In this document: positions 1 to 7,881 of the stretch, piece after piece | Layout: every line of letters begins with the position of its first letter | How positions within the stretch are numbered: position 1 is the stretch's first letter | Assembly: GCA_027064845.1 (NCBI GenBank) | Contig: JAMOPC010000238.1 | Location: 1 to 11,789 of the forward strand | Origin: Desulfurococcales archaeon | GTDB taxonomy: Archaea > Thermoproteota > Thermoprotei_A > Sulfolobales > Desulfurococcaceae | Reading direction: 5' to 3' | Length of the DNA stretch: 11,789 bases | Made by a program: the position numbers and the translations under genes | Notes under the pieces: generated by a model | The model's input: the letters and a program-made list of their open reading frames with translations, nothing else | Database searches by the model: none | Told to the model about the DNA's origin: nothing

Positions 1-128
1 TGAAGATATAAACAAGCAATAAGTCTTCGACCAATGTAACAATACATAAAGAATTGAAAGATGATCTTTTTCCTAATTATGTTTCTCTTTTCCTCTAGTT
101 CGGTAACAACATGTATGGAATTAATCGT

Positions 129-157
129 CTTACTAGGGGTAGGGGGTTCGTGGTAAG
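129..157 (+). repeat. G-rich short hairpin
   Basis: The 7-nt arms CTTACTA (129-135) and TGGTAAG (151-157) pair with one G-U wobble around a 15-nt G-rich loop that contains GGGG and GGGGG runs. The G-richness stands out in this AT-rich region. The loop contains GGTTCG, which recalls a tRNA T-loop, but no acceptor, D or anticodon stems surround it, so it is not a tRNA. It could be a chance structure or part of an unannotated small RNA. Confidence 0.25.
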
Positions 158-287
158 AATGGATAAAGTTGGAAGTATTTGAATATTTGAGGTCAGTATT
201 TATTTAGGATTTGGTTATAAGATTACGAGTGTTGGATTAAATGTTATGGAACTAGTAGTTTGGATTTCTATCCATGGTATCTGTATG

Positions 288-292
288 AAAAA
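288..292 (-). terminator. Possible U-tract terminator
   Basis: Reading the minus strand, TTTTT lies about 17 nt after the stop codon of the 142-aa gene. Archaeal transcription commonly ends at short U-rich tracts without a hairpin, so this is a reasonable but weak terminator candidate for the two-gene ATPase unit. Confidence 0.3.
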
Positions 293-308
293 TTAGAAGA
301 GTGTTTTA

Positions 309-737
309 TTATTTTGTTAATTCTATGTATGTATTTATTACTTTGTCTAGTTTTGAATAGCAATTTACTGGTATGACGTGATTTTTCATAGCATATTTTG
401 ATACTATAGAATCTACTGATCTTAGCCCATGGACTATTCCGATCATCTTCATTTTCTTTTCACAATATTGTTTTATTATCCTGTTTACTTCTTTTAGTGC
501 TGGATGATTGTTTTTTATGGCGTCTATAGTCTTTATTACTTGATCCACGTCTTCCCTTTTTGGTTTTCTTGCCTCCTCTATTACGACAACTAATTCATTA
601 TCCTTATAGACCCTTATTTCATCAGCATATTTTGTACCACTATCTAGTTCATTCTTTATTACTATATCATCTAATTTGATCTTAATCAATCCACTTGATT
701 GTCTTTTCTTATTCTTTGAGTAAGTCAATATACTCAC
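309..737 (-). CDS. Small protein, possible PD-(D/E)XK-like nuclease partner of the AAA ATPase
   Basis: This 142-aa protein is translated from a GTG start whose first 29 nt overlap, in another frame, the 3' end of the AAA ATPase gene. The overlap implies one transcript and translational coupling. Residues 37-66 have a strand-turn-strand pattern with Asp39 and Glu40, then a hydrophobic strand ending in EEARKP (54-59), and Gln66 seven residues later. That resembles the core of PD-(D/E)XK nucleases (acidic residue, then ExK, then a Gln in the next helix). However, the Lys position would be Arg57, or be offset to Lys58, so catalysis is uncertain. A TTG codon three codons downstream is an alternative start. 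No transmembrane segment is seen. A small protein fixed behind an OLD/SMC-like ATPase is typical of two-gene defence or toxin-like units, where the ATPase senses and the small protein acts; that role is inference. It could instead be a non-catalytic partner. Confidence 0.6.
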   Translation of the reverse strand: MSILTYSKNKKRQSSGLIKIKLDDIVIKNELDSGTKYADEIRVYKDNELVVVIEEARKPKREDVDQVIKTIDAIKNNHPALKEVNRIIKQYCEKKMKMIGIVHGLRSVDSIVSKYAMKNHVIPVNCYSKLDKVINTYIELTK

Positions 738-2208
738 GCCTAACAGCTAATTCTGTAACTATATCAGAGAAGTGTTTCTCGTCTATTCCGTCTTCATATA
801 CTAGATTTTCTATTTTCACGCTTTCTTTTTCTCGGTAAAGCAAATATGCTGAGACCTTATTAGGATCTATTAATGTATATGGTTGTATACCTATTCTTGC
901 GAGATGCTCTTCTATTTTGTCCTTATTCTTCTCTAATATCATGTTATAAGCTTTCATCAATACATTTATACATGCCACTAGGTAATCGCTATGAGTAGTA
1001 ATATATATTCCAAGATTCCTCTTAGACAAGGCATAACCTATTATTTTGGATAAAACCCATACCGCGCCAGGATGAAGATGTGTTTCTGGCTCTTCTAAAA
1101 ATATGTTTTTGAGCCTAGTACTTGTAAAACTAATAAGTAAAGGCAATACTTCTCTTATCCCAGCTGGTGCTTCCTCTATAGACTGATCGATTCCGGACCA
1201 GAGCCTCACATATATTTTCTTAATGTTGGCTTCTTCTCTATAGAATACATCAACAACTCCAAATTCTCGATAAATTTCTCTAAGCAAATCCTCCTCAATA
1301 TCACAATTTCCACTAAAGAAATCACTAAATAGAATCCTTACTCTCTTCAAAAATTCCCTATCAGCAATATTTATCGAATGTAATTGATTATCTGTGAGTG
1401 AATCAAAAACAGTACTCAGTGATCTAAGAATACCTGCTCTACCGTCTACAATTAAGAAGTTATCTTCATAAAATGGTGAAAAACCGAGAACATATTCTAT
1501 TGTATATGGTATCACCTTATTAGTAATGAAAGACCTTACATCATTTTTATCGATAACTATTGTTTCCAATACTTTTCCGTTCCCTATCCTTACCGAGAGC
1601 TTCCTAGACTCTTTATCATATTGAACCCTGATATTATCGGCAATGTCCTCAACTCGAACCTCAACCCAAGAAGCTTCAACAGCTTTTTCTTCCTCTGCGA
1701 TTCTCCTCCTAAGAAATATTTCTAATTCTCCGCGGGGACCCTTGATGTTTATTATTGATTCATCAGCGTCTCTCTTAATGAGACTAGCAACTGCTAAAAC
1801 ACTCTTATTATATCTCTTGCTTAGCCTTATGGATAAAGAACTAATTCTCCCCCTATATAGTTCTGTAATTATTTCTCCAAAATTCATTTCGATTAATGAG
1901 TCAAATGACTTAATAAAATCAAGTATTATTTCACTAACTAGTTCTTCAAGATCATTTTCATTAAATCTTTCCAAAGAGAGAATATTTAAGATCTTATCTA
2001 TTCTGCTGATATATTCTACGTAGTTTTCTCCATGGAGTTTTTTCAAGTCTAATTCGCCGTGATACGTATTACTGATCATCCATAAAAGATACAACAACAT
2101 GGACTTTCCAACACTATTCTTACCGATCAATATTGTTAATGGCCTTATATCTAATTCAACATTATCAAACGGTCCATAGTTTTCCAATCTTAGAATAAAA
2201 CGACGCAA
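709..2208 (-). CDS. SMC/OLD-like AAA ATPase (AAA_21/AAA_15 type)
   Basis: A 499-aa P-loop ATPase of the ABC/SMC-like class found in OLD-family and related defence proteins. The N terminus (FILRLENYGPFDNVELDI) is the usual opening of these ATPases. Walker A is GKNSVGKS (29-36). Walker B lies in LEEPETHLHP (371-380), with tandem Glu372/Glu373. A switch histidine is in ITTHS (His406). The stretch EEAPAGIREVLPLL just before Walker B sits where the ABC signature is expected. Residues about 40-340 form the long helical/insert region. No TOPRIM domain follows, unlike OLD nucleases, so a nuclease activity would have to come from a partner, perhaps the overlapping downstream gene. The start is TTG at 2208: AGGTGA lies 6 nt upstream, and an in-frame TGA inside that site excludes a longer protein. 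The gene is divergent from the methyltransferase. A role in invader sensing is inferred from family and context. Confidence 0.85.
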   Translation of the reverse strand: MRRFILRLENYGPFDNVELDIRPLTILIGKNSVGKSMLLYLLWMISNTYHGELDLKKLHGENYVEYISRIDKILNILSLERFNENDLEELVSEIILDFIKSFDSLIEMNFGEIITELYRGRISSLSIRLSKRYNKSVLAVASLIKRDADESIINIKGPRGELEIFLRRRIAEEEKAVEASWVEVRVEDIADNIRVQYDKESRKLSVRIGNGKVLETIVIDKNDVRSFITNKVIPYTIEYVLGFSPFYEDNFLIVDGRAGILRSLSTVFDSLTDNQLHSINIADREFLKRVRILFSDFFSGNCDIEEDLLREIYREFGVVDVFYREEANIKKIYVRLWSGIDQSIEEAPAGIREVLPLLISFTSTRLKNIFLEEPETHLHPGAVWVLSKIIGYALSKRNLGIYITTHSDYLVACINVLMKAYNMILEKNKDKIEEHLARIGIQPYTLIDPNKVSAYLLYREKESVKIENLVYEDGIDEKHFSDIVTELAVRREYIDLLKE

Positions 2209-2214
2209 ACAAAT

Positions 2215-2220
2215 TCACCT
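2215..2220 (-). promoter_or_regulatory. Shine-Dalgarno site that fixes the TTG start of the AAA ATPase
   Basis: On the minus strand AGGTGA is followed by a 6-nt spacer and the TTG start at 2208. Its TGA is an in-frame stop, so translation cannot start further upstream. The match to the archaeal anti-SD is strong compared with other starts in this window, so this mRNA should carry a short leader. Confidence 0.7.
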
Positions 2221-2249
2221 ATATAAAGTATTTTTCTATGCTTAATAAT

Positions 2250-2262
2250 TAAAAATTATATA
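2250..2262. promoter_or_regulatory. Shared AT-rich TATA region of the divergent operons
   Basis: On the plus strand AAAATTATAT (2252-2261) is centred about 26 nt before the methyltransferase ATG at 2283. That is the normal TATA-to-start spacing in archaea, so the methyltransferase mRNA is probably leaderless. On the minus strand the same block reads TATATAATT. A start about 26 nt downstream would fall near 2232, leaving a leader of about 24 nt that contains the AGGTGA site of the AAA ATPase. One AT block may therefore drive both directions within a 74-bp gap. No operator palindrome was evident. Confidence 0.45.
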
Positions 2263-2282
2263 GTCGTTGAATCATCATATTA

Positions 2283-4166
2283 ATGCTGTTATCAGCGACA
2301 ATACAGTATTGGGAAAATTCGATGATTATAGAAAAGATTCCTTCAAGAACAGTTGCTATGATCTCGTATAGGTCGGTGAAGCTGGAAAAGGGTAATAGAG
2401 TAAATCCTTATAACATTTTTAAATGGTGGGGAAGAAGATTTTCCTTTCTCAGCAGAGCATTGCTCGCAGCTCTTTCAACTAGTAAGACTCGTGACATGTT
2501 AAAATGCATAGAAGAACCTAGTACTTGTTGGTCCTTTACCTGGAGAAAAAGAATCCTAGACCCCTTCATGGGTGGAGGAACAATAGTTTTAGAAGCACTA
2601 AGGCTAGGATACGACGTTATAGGGATCGATATAAACTATGCGGCTAAAGCCATTGTTGAACAAACACTAAGGCTCCTTGATAGAAAAAGCTGTCTAAACA
2701 CCTATAGCTGTTTATTAAAAACATTCACAAAAACATATAATGAACTGAAAACAATTTGGACAATACCAAGAGTTGGTGAAATAATCCACATATACCTAGC
2801 ACGATGCCCACCATGTAAAGCCCCTATATGGATCTCTTCTAAGAGGAGAAATAACAGGGTCGTAAAATACCTAGTGCTAACCGAAGAAGGCAAACTAAGA
2901 TGGACCAATGAAATCGAAGCCAATAAATACTATGATAAAATAACCCCTACAACACCAAAAATTGATCTACCCAAAGACATTTTACCAAAAGAACATGAGA
3001 ACTACATAGCATATGCCGTAGAGATACTGAGAGAAGATGGTACTAGGAGTTTTTACAGCCTCCTCGATATGGAAGACAATATATCTAGAATAATCAGAGA
3101 CTATCTTAAAAAACAAGAAAGAATGCTCTATGAGAAATACATAGAATACGTTGAAAAATATGATCAAAGAATCCCGACTCTAAAAGAAACAACAAGGTTG
3201 TCAAAGAAAGGAATTAACAACTACTCAAAACTATTCACTTGGAGACAATATATTTCTCTGCTGAAATTATTGGAAAATACCCCTTCTAAATGCCTTGAAA
3301 TAACTAGTTTAATACTAGGTGATATAGCTAGAACATGTTCACTTCTAGCAATATACTATCAACCATATGCCAAAGTAAACCCAGGCCTTGTAATTAAGAG
3401 CTACTGGACACCAAATAACCCTGTTGAACTCAACCCATTCATGCACAGATTTAGAAGTAACAAGATATACAGTATTGGTAGAGGAACGATAGCGTCAAAG
3501 CTAAAAACAATAAATAACTTCTGCCAGAGAAAAAACCTTTTATTAAACCAAAACTACACTATCCTAAGATATGACAGTACAAAATACATTCATAAAGACG
3601 AAGTCTACGCAATAGTAACAGACCCGCCATATCCAGGATACCATTCTTACATCGATATGTCTCTTTTATACAATTATTTCCTGAGCCTAACTAATAAAAC
3701 GGAGATAAACTTAGAAGAACTGAATTCATATGATTTATCGGATCAACATGATTATATGAGGTTCTATAATAAATTTGTATCATCAGTATCTAAGTGGAAG
3801 AAGATCCCCAAATACTTCGTCTTATTAATAAGCATCCCTAAGACAGAGTATGCCAGTATTATTCCTGAAATAATACGTTCTTCAACAAGTATTCTACCTT
3901 ACAAATTAATGAATATATACTGGTTTATAGGAGAATCACCCGGAAAACTAGGAAGATCCAAAACTAGGGGAATATATGTACTAGTTTTCAAGAAATCAAA
4001 GAAACAAATACCAATAAACAATATTATTGAGAACATTATCATGGATTTTAGAGAGACGAAAAATATCTTTATGAAGAATAACATAGATAACGGGATAAAC
4101 TGGGAGGCTGAAAAAGAGTTAATCGATGAAACGATTAAGTTAATTATGAGAACAAATATAATTTAG
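2283..4166 (+). CDS. DUF1156-type DNA methyltransferase
   Basis: A 627-aa S-adenosylmethionine-dependent DNA methyltransferase of the DUF1156/COG1743-like class (amino-methylating, probably adenine N6, though N4-cytosine is not excluded). The N terminus contains the family block IEKIPSRTVA (about 17-26) and then NPYNIFKWWGRRF (about 41-53), matching the HLWWARRP-like region of DUF1156 proteins. Motif I is DPFMGGGT (93-100), followed by EALRLGYDVIGIDIN for cofactor binding. A CPPC pair (175-178) suggests a zinc site, although no second cysteine pair was found close by. The catalytic motif IV is DPPYPGYHSY, with DPPY at 447-450. The order motif I then motif IV fits this family. ATG 2283 is favoured because a TATA box sits about 26 nt upstream; Met14 (2322) is a possible internal start. 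It leads an operon with the 414-aa gene 18 nt downstream and would supply self-marking for the DISARM-like genes. Target sequence unknown. Confidence 0.87.
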   Translation: MLLSATIQYWENSMIIEKIPSRTVAMISYRSVKLEKGNRVNPYNIFKWWGRRFSFLSRALLAALSTSKTRDMLKCIEEPSTCWSFTWRKRILDPFMGGGTIVLEALRLGYDVIGIDINYAAKAIVEQTLRLLDRKSCLNTYSCLLKTFTKTYNELKTIWTIPRVGEIIHIYLARCPPCKAPIWISSKRRNNRVVKYLVLTEEGKLRWTNEIEANKYYDKITPTTPKIDLPKDILPKEHENYIAYAVEILREDGTRSFYSLLDMEDNISRIIRDYLKKQERMLYEKYIEYVEKYDQRIPTLKETTRLSKKGINNYSKLFTWRQYISLLKLLENTPSKCLEITSLILGDIARTCSLLAIYYQPYAKVNPGLVIKSYWTPNNPVELNPFMHRFRSNKIYSIGRGTIASKLKTINNFCQRKNLLLNQNYTILRYDSTKYIHKDEVYAIVTDPPYPGYHSYIDMSLLYNYFLSLTNKTEINLEELNSYDLSDQHDYMRFYNKFVSSVSKWKKIPKYFVLLISIPKTEYASIIPEIIRSSTSILPYKLMNIYWFIGESPGKLGRSKTRGIYVLVFKKSKKQIPINNIIENIIMDFRETKNIFMKNNIDNGINWEAEKELIDETIKLIMRTNII

Positions 4167-4184
4167 TATGAGTAGGTCTTCTTA

Positions 4185-5429
4185 ATGGTAATTTATATGA
4201 ATTGTTACATTAATTGGAATGAACTAGCAAAGTACTTGAATGGTTCAAAGTCTATTCTTTGTATATTGCCCAAAATACTTAGACAGAGAATAATGATCAA
4301 GAGTATATACGAAAGACACCCCGAACACCCTTTCTTCTCCATGCTGAAATATAATTTATTATTACTAGTGGATATAGTGAATAACCTAGTTCTCGGCATA
4401 TCATACACGGGTAGAAGAGAAATAGGAAAAAATATATGCTATGAGGTCACATATCCTAGAAATCTAAAGAAGTTAATTAGGGAAAAATGGCTTCTCACGT
4501 ACGGCTCTATTAATCCAGTAAATTATGAAGACTTTAACGAGATCCAGAGAAGATATATTGAAAACTATTTCTATTACAAGACAATTCTTCACAGATTCTT
4601 TGTTTATAAATTAATTGGGAACAAATTGATTCTTTCAAACAAAACTCTCTCACTCATCAGGGACCCCGAAAACCCCAGTATAGATGTATCAATAGGGTTA
4701 ATTACTGGAAGAATCATTGAATCCAAAAACATAGTTCAAAAGAAAGGATCGTTCATGGGATTATATCCAGTATCCAAAGGAGTTCTTAACACCTATTATA
4801 TAGGAATAAATCCTAACCCTCCTCCATTAATTCATATCAAAAGAGGATACATAAGTGTAGAAAGCTTAATTGACGAACTAGAAGGTAATGGAGTATATTT
4901 AGTCGCAAACATATATGATGGAGAAAGAACAAGGAACATAATCATTGATAAACTAGAGCTATCAGATGAGGAGTTTAAAAGATTTCTAGCTGGAAATCTT
5001 TCACTGTTAACATATTATGCAATATATATTTATAATAAGGTATACCATGGCCATGAAAACGCGTTCATTAAGCTTAACAGACTTGTTAAAGTAGCCTCAA
5101 CTATTTTATTCAGAATATTCAACAGCTTCAGTAATAAAGAAGTAATGAATGAACAGAATGCTCGGAAAACAATATTAGAGGCAATGAACAGATCTATAAA
5201 TAATATATTTTATAAACGAATAAAGAACAACACTATAGAAATAAGCCTATTACCTTCCAAACCATTATTTAGAAGAAATGACTTTTCCTCCTTATTAACG
5301 AGGAGCTGGCTAGGAGTAAGAGCTACTAGAATAGAAAAAATAACTCAGACACTAAAAACTGGGAATATTGGTTGGGGAGAATACTTTTTTATACATCTTA
5401 TTGGTAGAGGTTGCATGATTGTTATTTAG
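4185..5429 (+). CDS. Unrecognised basic 414-aa protein co-transcribed with the methyltransferase
   Basis: I do not recognise the family. The frame is open for 414 codons, begins 18 nt after the methyltransferase stop, and has a weak TAGGT ribosome site about 7 nt before ATG 4185; Met5 is an alternative start. The protein is rich in Lys, Arg, Tyr, Ile and Asn and looks basic, as expected for a nucleic-acid-associated protein. The N-terminal third is helical (LLLLVDIVNNLVLGI about 59-73, probably a buried helix rather than a membrane span). The middle third is more strand-like, with GINPNPPP and VYLVANIYDGERTR. The C-terminal third is helical and ends in a Gly/aromatic stretch (TGNIGWGEYFFIHLIGRG). 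No nuclease, helicase, methylase or zinc motif could be picked out. Fixed behind the methyltransferase and facing the helicase operon, it may be a specificity or regulatory subunit of the DISARM-like system; this is inference. Confidence 0.8.
   Translation: MVIYMNCYINWNELAKYLNGSKSILCILPKILRQRIMIKSIYERHPEHPFFSMLKYNLLLLVDIVNNLVLGISYTGRREIGKNICYEVTYPRNLKKLIREKWLLTYGSINPVNYEDFNEIQRRYIENYFYYKTILHRFFVYKLIGNKLILSNKTLSLIRDPENPSIDVSIGLITGRIIESKNIVQKKGSFMGLYPVSKGVLNTYYIGINPNPPPLIHIKRGYISVESLIDELEGNGVYLVANIYDGERTRNIIIDKLELSDEEFKRFLAGNLSLLTYYAIYIYNKVYHGHENAFIKLNRLVKVASTILFRIFNSFSNKEVMNEQNARKTILEAMNRSINNIFYKRIKNNTIEISLLPSKPLFRRNDFSSLLTRSWLGVRATRIEKITQTLKTGNIGWGEYFFIHLIGRGCMIVI
5335..5358 (-). terminator. 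Possible U-tracts ending the minus-strand helicase operon
   Basis: On the minus strand two T runs (5 nt at 5358-5354 and 6 nt at 5340-5335) follow the stop of the 808-aa gene by about 95-115 nt, inside the 3' end of the convergent 414-aa gene. Archaeal termination at U-tracts makes these candidates, which would give overlapping convergent transcripts. There is no hairpin. Confidence 0.2.
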
Positions 5430-5451
5430 GAGTACATCATAAGTTATTCTA

Positions 5452-7878
5452 TTAGTTGTTATTCAAGGTGTCTTGAACTAGTATGTTTTTCACAATCATT
5501 TTTTGTTTAATACTTGATGCTGTTGAGTAGTTCCACGTACTTTCTATTAACAATACTCCGTCTATAGTATATGTTTTATTATGCATTAATTCCCTCGCTT
5601 CACTAAATACGAATTGATCACCATACTTGTTCTTAAGGCTCAATAACTTATCTTTTACTTCATTAATCATTCTCTTATCTATAGTGATATGTACTTTTAC
5701 GCCTCTCTTAAGAATATTAGCTAACGCATCTATTGCTTGGTCATTAGTGTGTGAAGTCTCTATCTCTAAGCTTTTTCTCGCAGTAGTTATTATCCTATAT
5801 ACTGTTATTCCCCTTACAGTCGATGCCTTAGATCCCTCATCTAGGCCTATTAGTTGTATAAATGCACTAAACAATTTTCTGCTAGTTTCAAGGTTTTCAA
5901 TAATGGGTTTACTACAGTCTTTTCCTAAATGTATGTCGAGATTACATCCATCATAACAGTAATCGGGTCCGTAACAGATGATTAATGATTCGAGTTTTCT
6001 CTCAATAATGTCTTCGAGGATCTCCTCTACTTTACTGGTATCTTTTATTTCTTTACTTAATTTATCCTTAATCCAATTGATTATATGACTATATACGTCT
6101 GTATTATGTGCATTGAATAATGACACAATTAATTGTTTGAATATTGAAAAGTCTGGATAAACATTGTTTCTTTTTAAATAGTCTCTGGTTTCGCTTATAA
6201 CATCAATTACTGCGTCGAGCACTTTTCTCTCATCTTCATCGAGATCACTATATATATTTGAACACTCTGTAGCCTGAATATTTTGTTTAAATTCTCTGGA
6301 ATATTCATTAAGCGCTTCAGATATGTTTCTGTGTATCTCTTTAAGAAGTTTGTATAATCCTCTCCTATAATCTCCTTTACCGATACTCTCTAATAGTTCC
6401 CTAATTGCTTTATCCAGCACTATTGTACCGTATTTGTCTTTTTCCACAATAGCTAAGAAGTATATCTTATCTCCACTAGGAATTATTCGGGAACCATACA
6501 CGTATGCGAGTTTATCAAGATCTATGCTTAATCTTTTACTTAGCTCTACTATTAATAAATGTGATAAAGTATGCATTAATACAGAACCTACGAAATCAAC
6601 AAACTTTTCTGAGTAAATATTTCTCCTACTCAGCATCTTATTAACCAGTTCGACCAGAGGTCTTTCATCAGCATTGAACTCGATACGTTTGTCCCTATTT
6701 AAGAGTATTCCGTTAAAATTCGACCTAGTTATGACTGGTCTGAGCCTAAACAAGCTTGTTTCATAAACCACATACTTAGTAACTAAAATTTTCAGTAACT
6801 CTTGATCAGTATCTTCAATAAACGATATAAGAGCCTTGATGAAATCCTGTGGAGTATATAAAACGAGTCCTCTTGTCCTGACGAGATCCGTATATGGTTT
6901 TATCTTTGGCGTGAGCTCCAAAATATTATCTCTTGGTAAATATATTGTAAGCTTCGATACTTTTGAGTCTATTCTAATTTTTTCGGCTAGATCAATAGTT
7001 AATGGTGACTCCTTTATCTTGAAGAAATAAACGACTTCTGGCTCTATATCTACATAAACTCTTGGAAATACTTTACGGCTATAATGGTATATTCCAAGTC
7101 CTGGGTAGTCCTTACATATGAAAAAACCGGATGGTTTCCGGTTTCTACATGGTGGACAAATAATGTATTTATCATCGATATATTGTATCAACGGGTCCGT
7201 CGTTATGTATCTTCCATTATAACAATATGTTATATAATTCAATACGTTTATATCGTATCTAGGCCTATATACTTGGCTGATGAACTCCCTTATTTTGTTC
7301 CAGTCCTTGCTGACTATGTCTCTGAAACTACCTTGTATACATCCGATCTCCCTACAAATTTTCTCCTTGATAAACCTTATTGTATCATATGAGAAGCCGT
7401 ACTGAAAAACATAGTATCTATTATTCTTAATGAATCTAAGTGTTAGAGAACCGTCTAGATCACCGATTATTCTAAAAACCACTACATCAGTTAATTTTAC
7501 TTTATCCCCGCGAATAAGTCCCACAATACTATAATCATTATATGAAGGTAGATTAAGAGATCTTTTAAGTCTCCTACACTTATTTCTCAGTCTTCCATGA
7601 CTAAACATTTCATTAACATCGAGAACCCATAGCCTATCCCCAACAAATTTTACACCATTATATTCTGTTTCAGGATAAGTAATTGGTTCGAAAGGAGGAA
7701 ACCTATAAAATAATTCATAGAAATTAATGTCTTCCTCTTTATTATCCGTATGAATAACTCTTATAGTATCAATATATGGTTTCGCTCCAAACTTATCCCA
7801 GCCAGTAAGCTTATTTACGAGATTCAATAACACTAGTTTCTCTCTGATCACATCATTTGGATTTACGAAGAAGATCAT
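5452..7878 (-). CDS. drmB: DrmB-DrmC-like fusion: DUF1998-type protein with C-terminal phospholipase-D domain
   Basis: This 808-aa protein carries two units that are separate genes in typical DISARM loci. Residues 1 to about 660 look like a DrmB/DUF1998 protein: a CPPC knuckle at 241-244, the helical MHTLSHLLIVEL block (His436, His440) that resembles the HxLxHLL core of DUF1998, and a cysteine cluster Cys635, Cys641, Cys645, Cys655 that probably binds zinc. Residues from about 690 form a PLD-family nuclease-like domain with one HKD motif, HNKTYTID (His766, Lys768, Asp773), and then ESTWN (779-783) in place of the usual GSxxN, keeping Ser780 and Asn783. A single HKD implies dimerisation for activity. 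The gene starts 3 nt after the helicase stop, with TAGGG 8 nt before the ATG, so the two are translationally coupled. In DISARM, DrmA and DrmB form a DNA-engaging complex and DrmC is an accessory PLD protein. The PLD call is firmer than the DUF1998 call. Confidence 0.75.
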   Translation of the reverse strand: MIFFVNPNDVIREKLVLLNLVNKLTGWDKFGAKPYIDTIRVIHTDNKEEDINFYELFYRFPPFEPITYPETEYNGVKFVGDRLWVLDVNEMFSHGRLRNKCRRLKRSLNLPSYNDYSIVGLIRGDKVKLTDVVVFRIIGDLDGSLTLRFIKNNRYYVFQYGFSYDTIRFIKEKICREIGCIQGSFRDIVSKDWNKIREFISQVYRPRYDINVLNYITYCYNGRYITTDPLIQYIDDKYIICPPCRNRKPSGFFICKDYPGLGIYHYSRKVFPRVYVDIEPEVVYFFKIKESPLTIDLAEKIRIDSKVSKLTIYLPRDNILELTPKIKPYTDLVRTRGLVLYTPQDFIKALISFIEDTDQELLKILVTKYVVYETSLFRLRPVITRSNFNGILLNRDKRIEFNADERPLVELVNKMLSRRNIYSEKFVDFVGSVLMHTLSHLLIVELSKRLSIDLDKLAYVYGSRIIPSGDKIYFLAIVEKDKYGTIVLDKAIRELLESIGKGDYRRGLYKLLKEIHRNISEALNEYSREFKQNIQATECSNIYSDLDEDERKVLDAVIDVISETRDYLKRNNVYPDFSIFKQLIVSLFNAHNTDVYSHIINWIKDKLSKEIKDTSKVEEILEDIIERKLESLIICYGPDYCYDGCNLDIHLGKDCSKPIIENLETSRKLFSAFIQLIGLDEGSKASTVRGITVYRIITTARKSLEIETSHTNDQAIDALANILKRGVKVHITIDKRMINEVKDKLLSLKNKYGDQFVFSEARELMHNKTYTIDGVLLIESTWNYSTASSIKQKMIVKNILVQDTLNNN
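5486..5504 (+). terminator. Possible U-tracts ending the methyltransferase operon
   Basis: After the 414-aa gene the plus strand has T5 (5486-5490) and T6 (5499-5504), 57-75 nt past the stop and within the 3' end of the convergent gene. They are candidate archaeal U-tract terminators without a hairpin; the 22-bp gap itself has no T run. Confidence 0.25.
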
Positions 7879-7881
7879 GGT

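Larger units (their letters stand above)
1..308. other. Non-coding flank with no convincing gene
   Basis: No supported gene was found on either strand. On the plus strand a 32-codon frame begins with ATG at 61 and ends just after the G-rich tract; it is hydrophobic, has no ribosome binding site and looks like chance. On the minus strand an open frame of about 75 codons runs off the left edge, but it has no start signal and an unremarkable composition, so a partial gene there is only a weak possibility. The region holds the presumed transcription end of the minus-strand ATPase unit near 290 and a short G-rich hairpin at 129-157. Confidence 0.55.

Noticed and set aside
61..156. 32-codon hydrophobic frame on the plus strand
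   Set aside because: No ribosome site or TATA box at the right distance; short, low complexity, and consistent with chance.
129..157. tRNA-like GGTTCG near 145-150
   Set aside because: No acceptor, D or anticodon arms can be formed around it, and the nucleotides after it do not pair as a T-stem.
1..220. Minus-strand frame of about 75 codons running off the left edge
   Set aside because: No supported start, no recognisable protein features, and stops are avoided only over a length that chance can give. It cannot be excluded as a partial gene.
709..2208. ATPase as a full OLD nuclease
   Set aside because: The roughly 90 residues after the switch histidine are too short for a TOPRIM domain and lack its Glu and DxD motifs.
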